A stretch of DNA of 29,386 nucleotides. It comes from Coemansia sp. RSA 1804. Its lineage: Eukaryota; Kickxellomycota; Kickxellomycetes; Kickxellales; Kickxellaceae. The stretch covers positions 1 to 29,386 of the forward strand of contig JANBTH010000164.1 of assembly GCA_027578815.1 (NCBI GenBank), read 5' to 3'. Both the position numbers and the translations under genes were made by a program. Every line of letters starts with the position of its first letter. The stretch's first letter is position 1. Under the pieces are notes generated by a model, which made no database searches, was not told where the DNA came from, and saw nothing but the letters and a program-made list of their open reading frames with translations. Shown here one piece after another: positions 28,413-29,386 of this stretch.

Positions 28413-29386
28413 ATGGATCTGGGAAGAGGTTTCTACGTTCCCGCCGATCCCACGGCTTCCTCCGACAATAGCGGAGCAGGAGGAAGAGGAGATGCCAGCA
28501 GCACGGCCAACAACAACCCGCCACACCAACAGCCAAGTTTGGAGGAGATTGTGTCGGCCGCTCGGATAGCCGCTGCTGAAATAGTTGCCTCGTCCTCCGG
28601 CCCCATGTCACCACACCAGCACCAGCAGCAGCAACAAAACCATTACCAGGCGCTGGAAGAATCGCCTGCCGAGCCAAACCCGCTACTACCTATGCATTCG
28701 CTGGGCAACAGCGGCGGCGGATCAATGGCCGTTTCTGCAGCAACAGCCGTCTCCAGCAATGTTGGCAGCAACGTTGGCAGCAGCGGTGGCAATAGTGGTG
28801 GTAATGGCGGAGGACCGAACAAACCTATTGGCATGGCGTGCAGAGCATGCAGACTGCGGAAGATCAGGTGTGGCGGCGAACGTCCCCGCTGCACTTACTG
28901 CGTCAAAAAGGGGTACGAGTGTGTGCTGACTCCGCACAAGAAGCGAGGAAGACCTCGCAAGGATTCGCAGCGAGGCAAACAGCAGCAGCAGCAGAATGCT
29001 CCTGAAGACGATGCTGCCACCATGGATGATGCGAATATGCAGCGGGGAGGATCTCGCTTGAAGAAGAAACAGCAGCACCGGGGCTGGCAGAGACGGGTGG
29101 AGGCCGACGAGCTGCCTCTGGCTGTCATTGCTGGCGATGACGTGTTGTCTGACGAGATTATGGATACCGGCGACTCCGACGAAGAGAGCAACGATCGCCG
29201 GTACGCGGCGGATGGCGGTGGGATGCGCGCAATGGCGATTCCAGCAATGGATGACAACCAATATCAAACCCAAAACCAAAACCAGCAGCCGTTGTCGCTG
29301 GCGCTGCCATCGCAGCAACAAGGAAACGGCGATCTGACGCTTGACGGGTTGCTTGATATCGTCGATGTGCGGCAGCTGTGGGCCGA
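28413..29386 (+). CDS. Zn2Cys6 transcription factor with AT-hook (3' end outside window)
   Basis: The frame opens at an ATG at 28413 and runs without a stop to the right edge (324 codons so far). The first about 140 residues are low-complexity Gly/Asn/Ser/Gln/Pro. A textbook fungal zinc cluster follows: C-x2-C-x6-C-x6-C-x2-C-x6-C at Cys143, 146, 153, 160, 163 and 170, with RLRKIRC giving the DNA-contact Lys/Arg. Immediately after it, KKRGRPRKDS (176-185) is an AT-hook with the GRP core. Then come a Gln run and an acidic segment (EDDAA, GDDVLSDEIMDTGDSDEES). It acts in the nucleus as a sequence-specific regulator. Any fungal-specific middle homology domain would lie beyond the window. The frame stays open upstream, but no other ATG is present there. 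Confidence 0.88.
   Translation, partial: MDLGRGFYVPADPTASSDNSGAGGRGDASSTANNNPPHQQPSLEEIVSAARIAAAEIVASSSGPMSPHQHQQQQQNHYQALEESPAEPNPLLPMHSLGNSGGGSMAVSAATAVSSNVGSNVGSSGGNSGGNGGGPNKPIGMACRACRLRKIRCGGERPRCTYCVKKGYECVLTPHKKRGRPRKDSQRGKQQQQQNAPEDDAATMDDANMQRGGSRLKKKQQHRGWQRRVEADELPLAVIAGDDVLSDEIMDTGDSDEESNDRRYAADGGGMRAMAIPAMDDNQYQTQNQNQQPLSLALPSQQQGNGDLTLDGLLDIVDVRQLWA

Overview
The window looks like nuclear DNA from an early-diverging filamentous fungus. Long, mostly intronless genes lie on both strands. They include housekeeping eukaryotic genes (the eIF2-alpha kinase Gcn2 and the COPI subunit epsilon-COP) and a fungal Zn2Cys6 transcription factor. Several proteins (the LRR/F-box-like protein at the left edge, a secreted 242-residue protein, a membrane-anchored trypsin-like protein) recall families I associate with Kickxellomycotina such as Coemansia and Linderina. 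That placement is inferred from remembered family style, not from a search.

Layout: (1) 2-1009 (+), the C-terminal part of an LRR/F-box-like protein, cut by the left edge. (2) 2275-4038 (+), an NXPE/PC-esterase-like type II membrane protein, convergent with (3) 4052-5536 (-), an MFS sugar-porter-type transporter; only 13 bp separate their stop codons. (4) 6827-7804 (+), epsilon-COP. (5) 8070-8414 (-), a small ORF broken by an in-frame TAG, with a faint dynein LC8-like pattern. (6) 8855-15505 (-), a very large Gcn2 of 2216 residues. (7) 15921-16649 (-), a small secreted protein. (8) 17167-18006 (-), a TLC-domain membrane protein. (9) 18869-19963 (-), a secreted GDSL/SGNH esterase. (10) 21114-22637 (-), a membrane-anchored trypsin-like protein whose catalytic His and Asp positions both hold Pro. 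(11) about 3 kb of AT-rich DNA holding two short Lys-rich ORFs. (12) 25660-28041 (+), a GOST/Lung-7TM-like membrane protein. (13) 28413 to the right edge (+), a Zn2Cys6 factor with an adjoining AT-hook.

There is no operon logic and no obvious single pathway. Seven of the gene products carry a signal peptide or membrane segments, so the neighbourhood is rich in secretory-pathway and cell-surface functions, with epsilon-COP serving retrograde Golgi traffic. Base composition is a mosaic: conserved genes (Gcn2, epsilon-COP, transporter, NXPE-like, GOST-like) are GC-rich. The left-edge gene, the pseudo-protease and the small ORFs are AT-rich like the intergenic DNA.

I saw no tRNA, rRNA, CRISPR array or intact transposon. 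The most interesting points are the probable pseudo-protease receptor, Gcn4-type TGAGTCA/TGACTC sites upstream of GCN2, the broken LC8-like ORF, and a stop codon that coincides with a consensus 5' splice site in the TLC gene.
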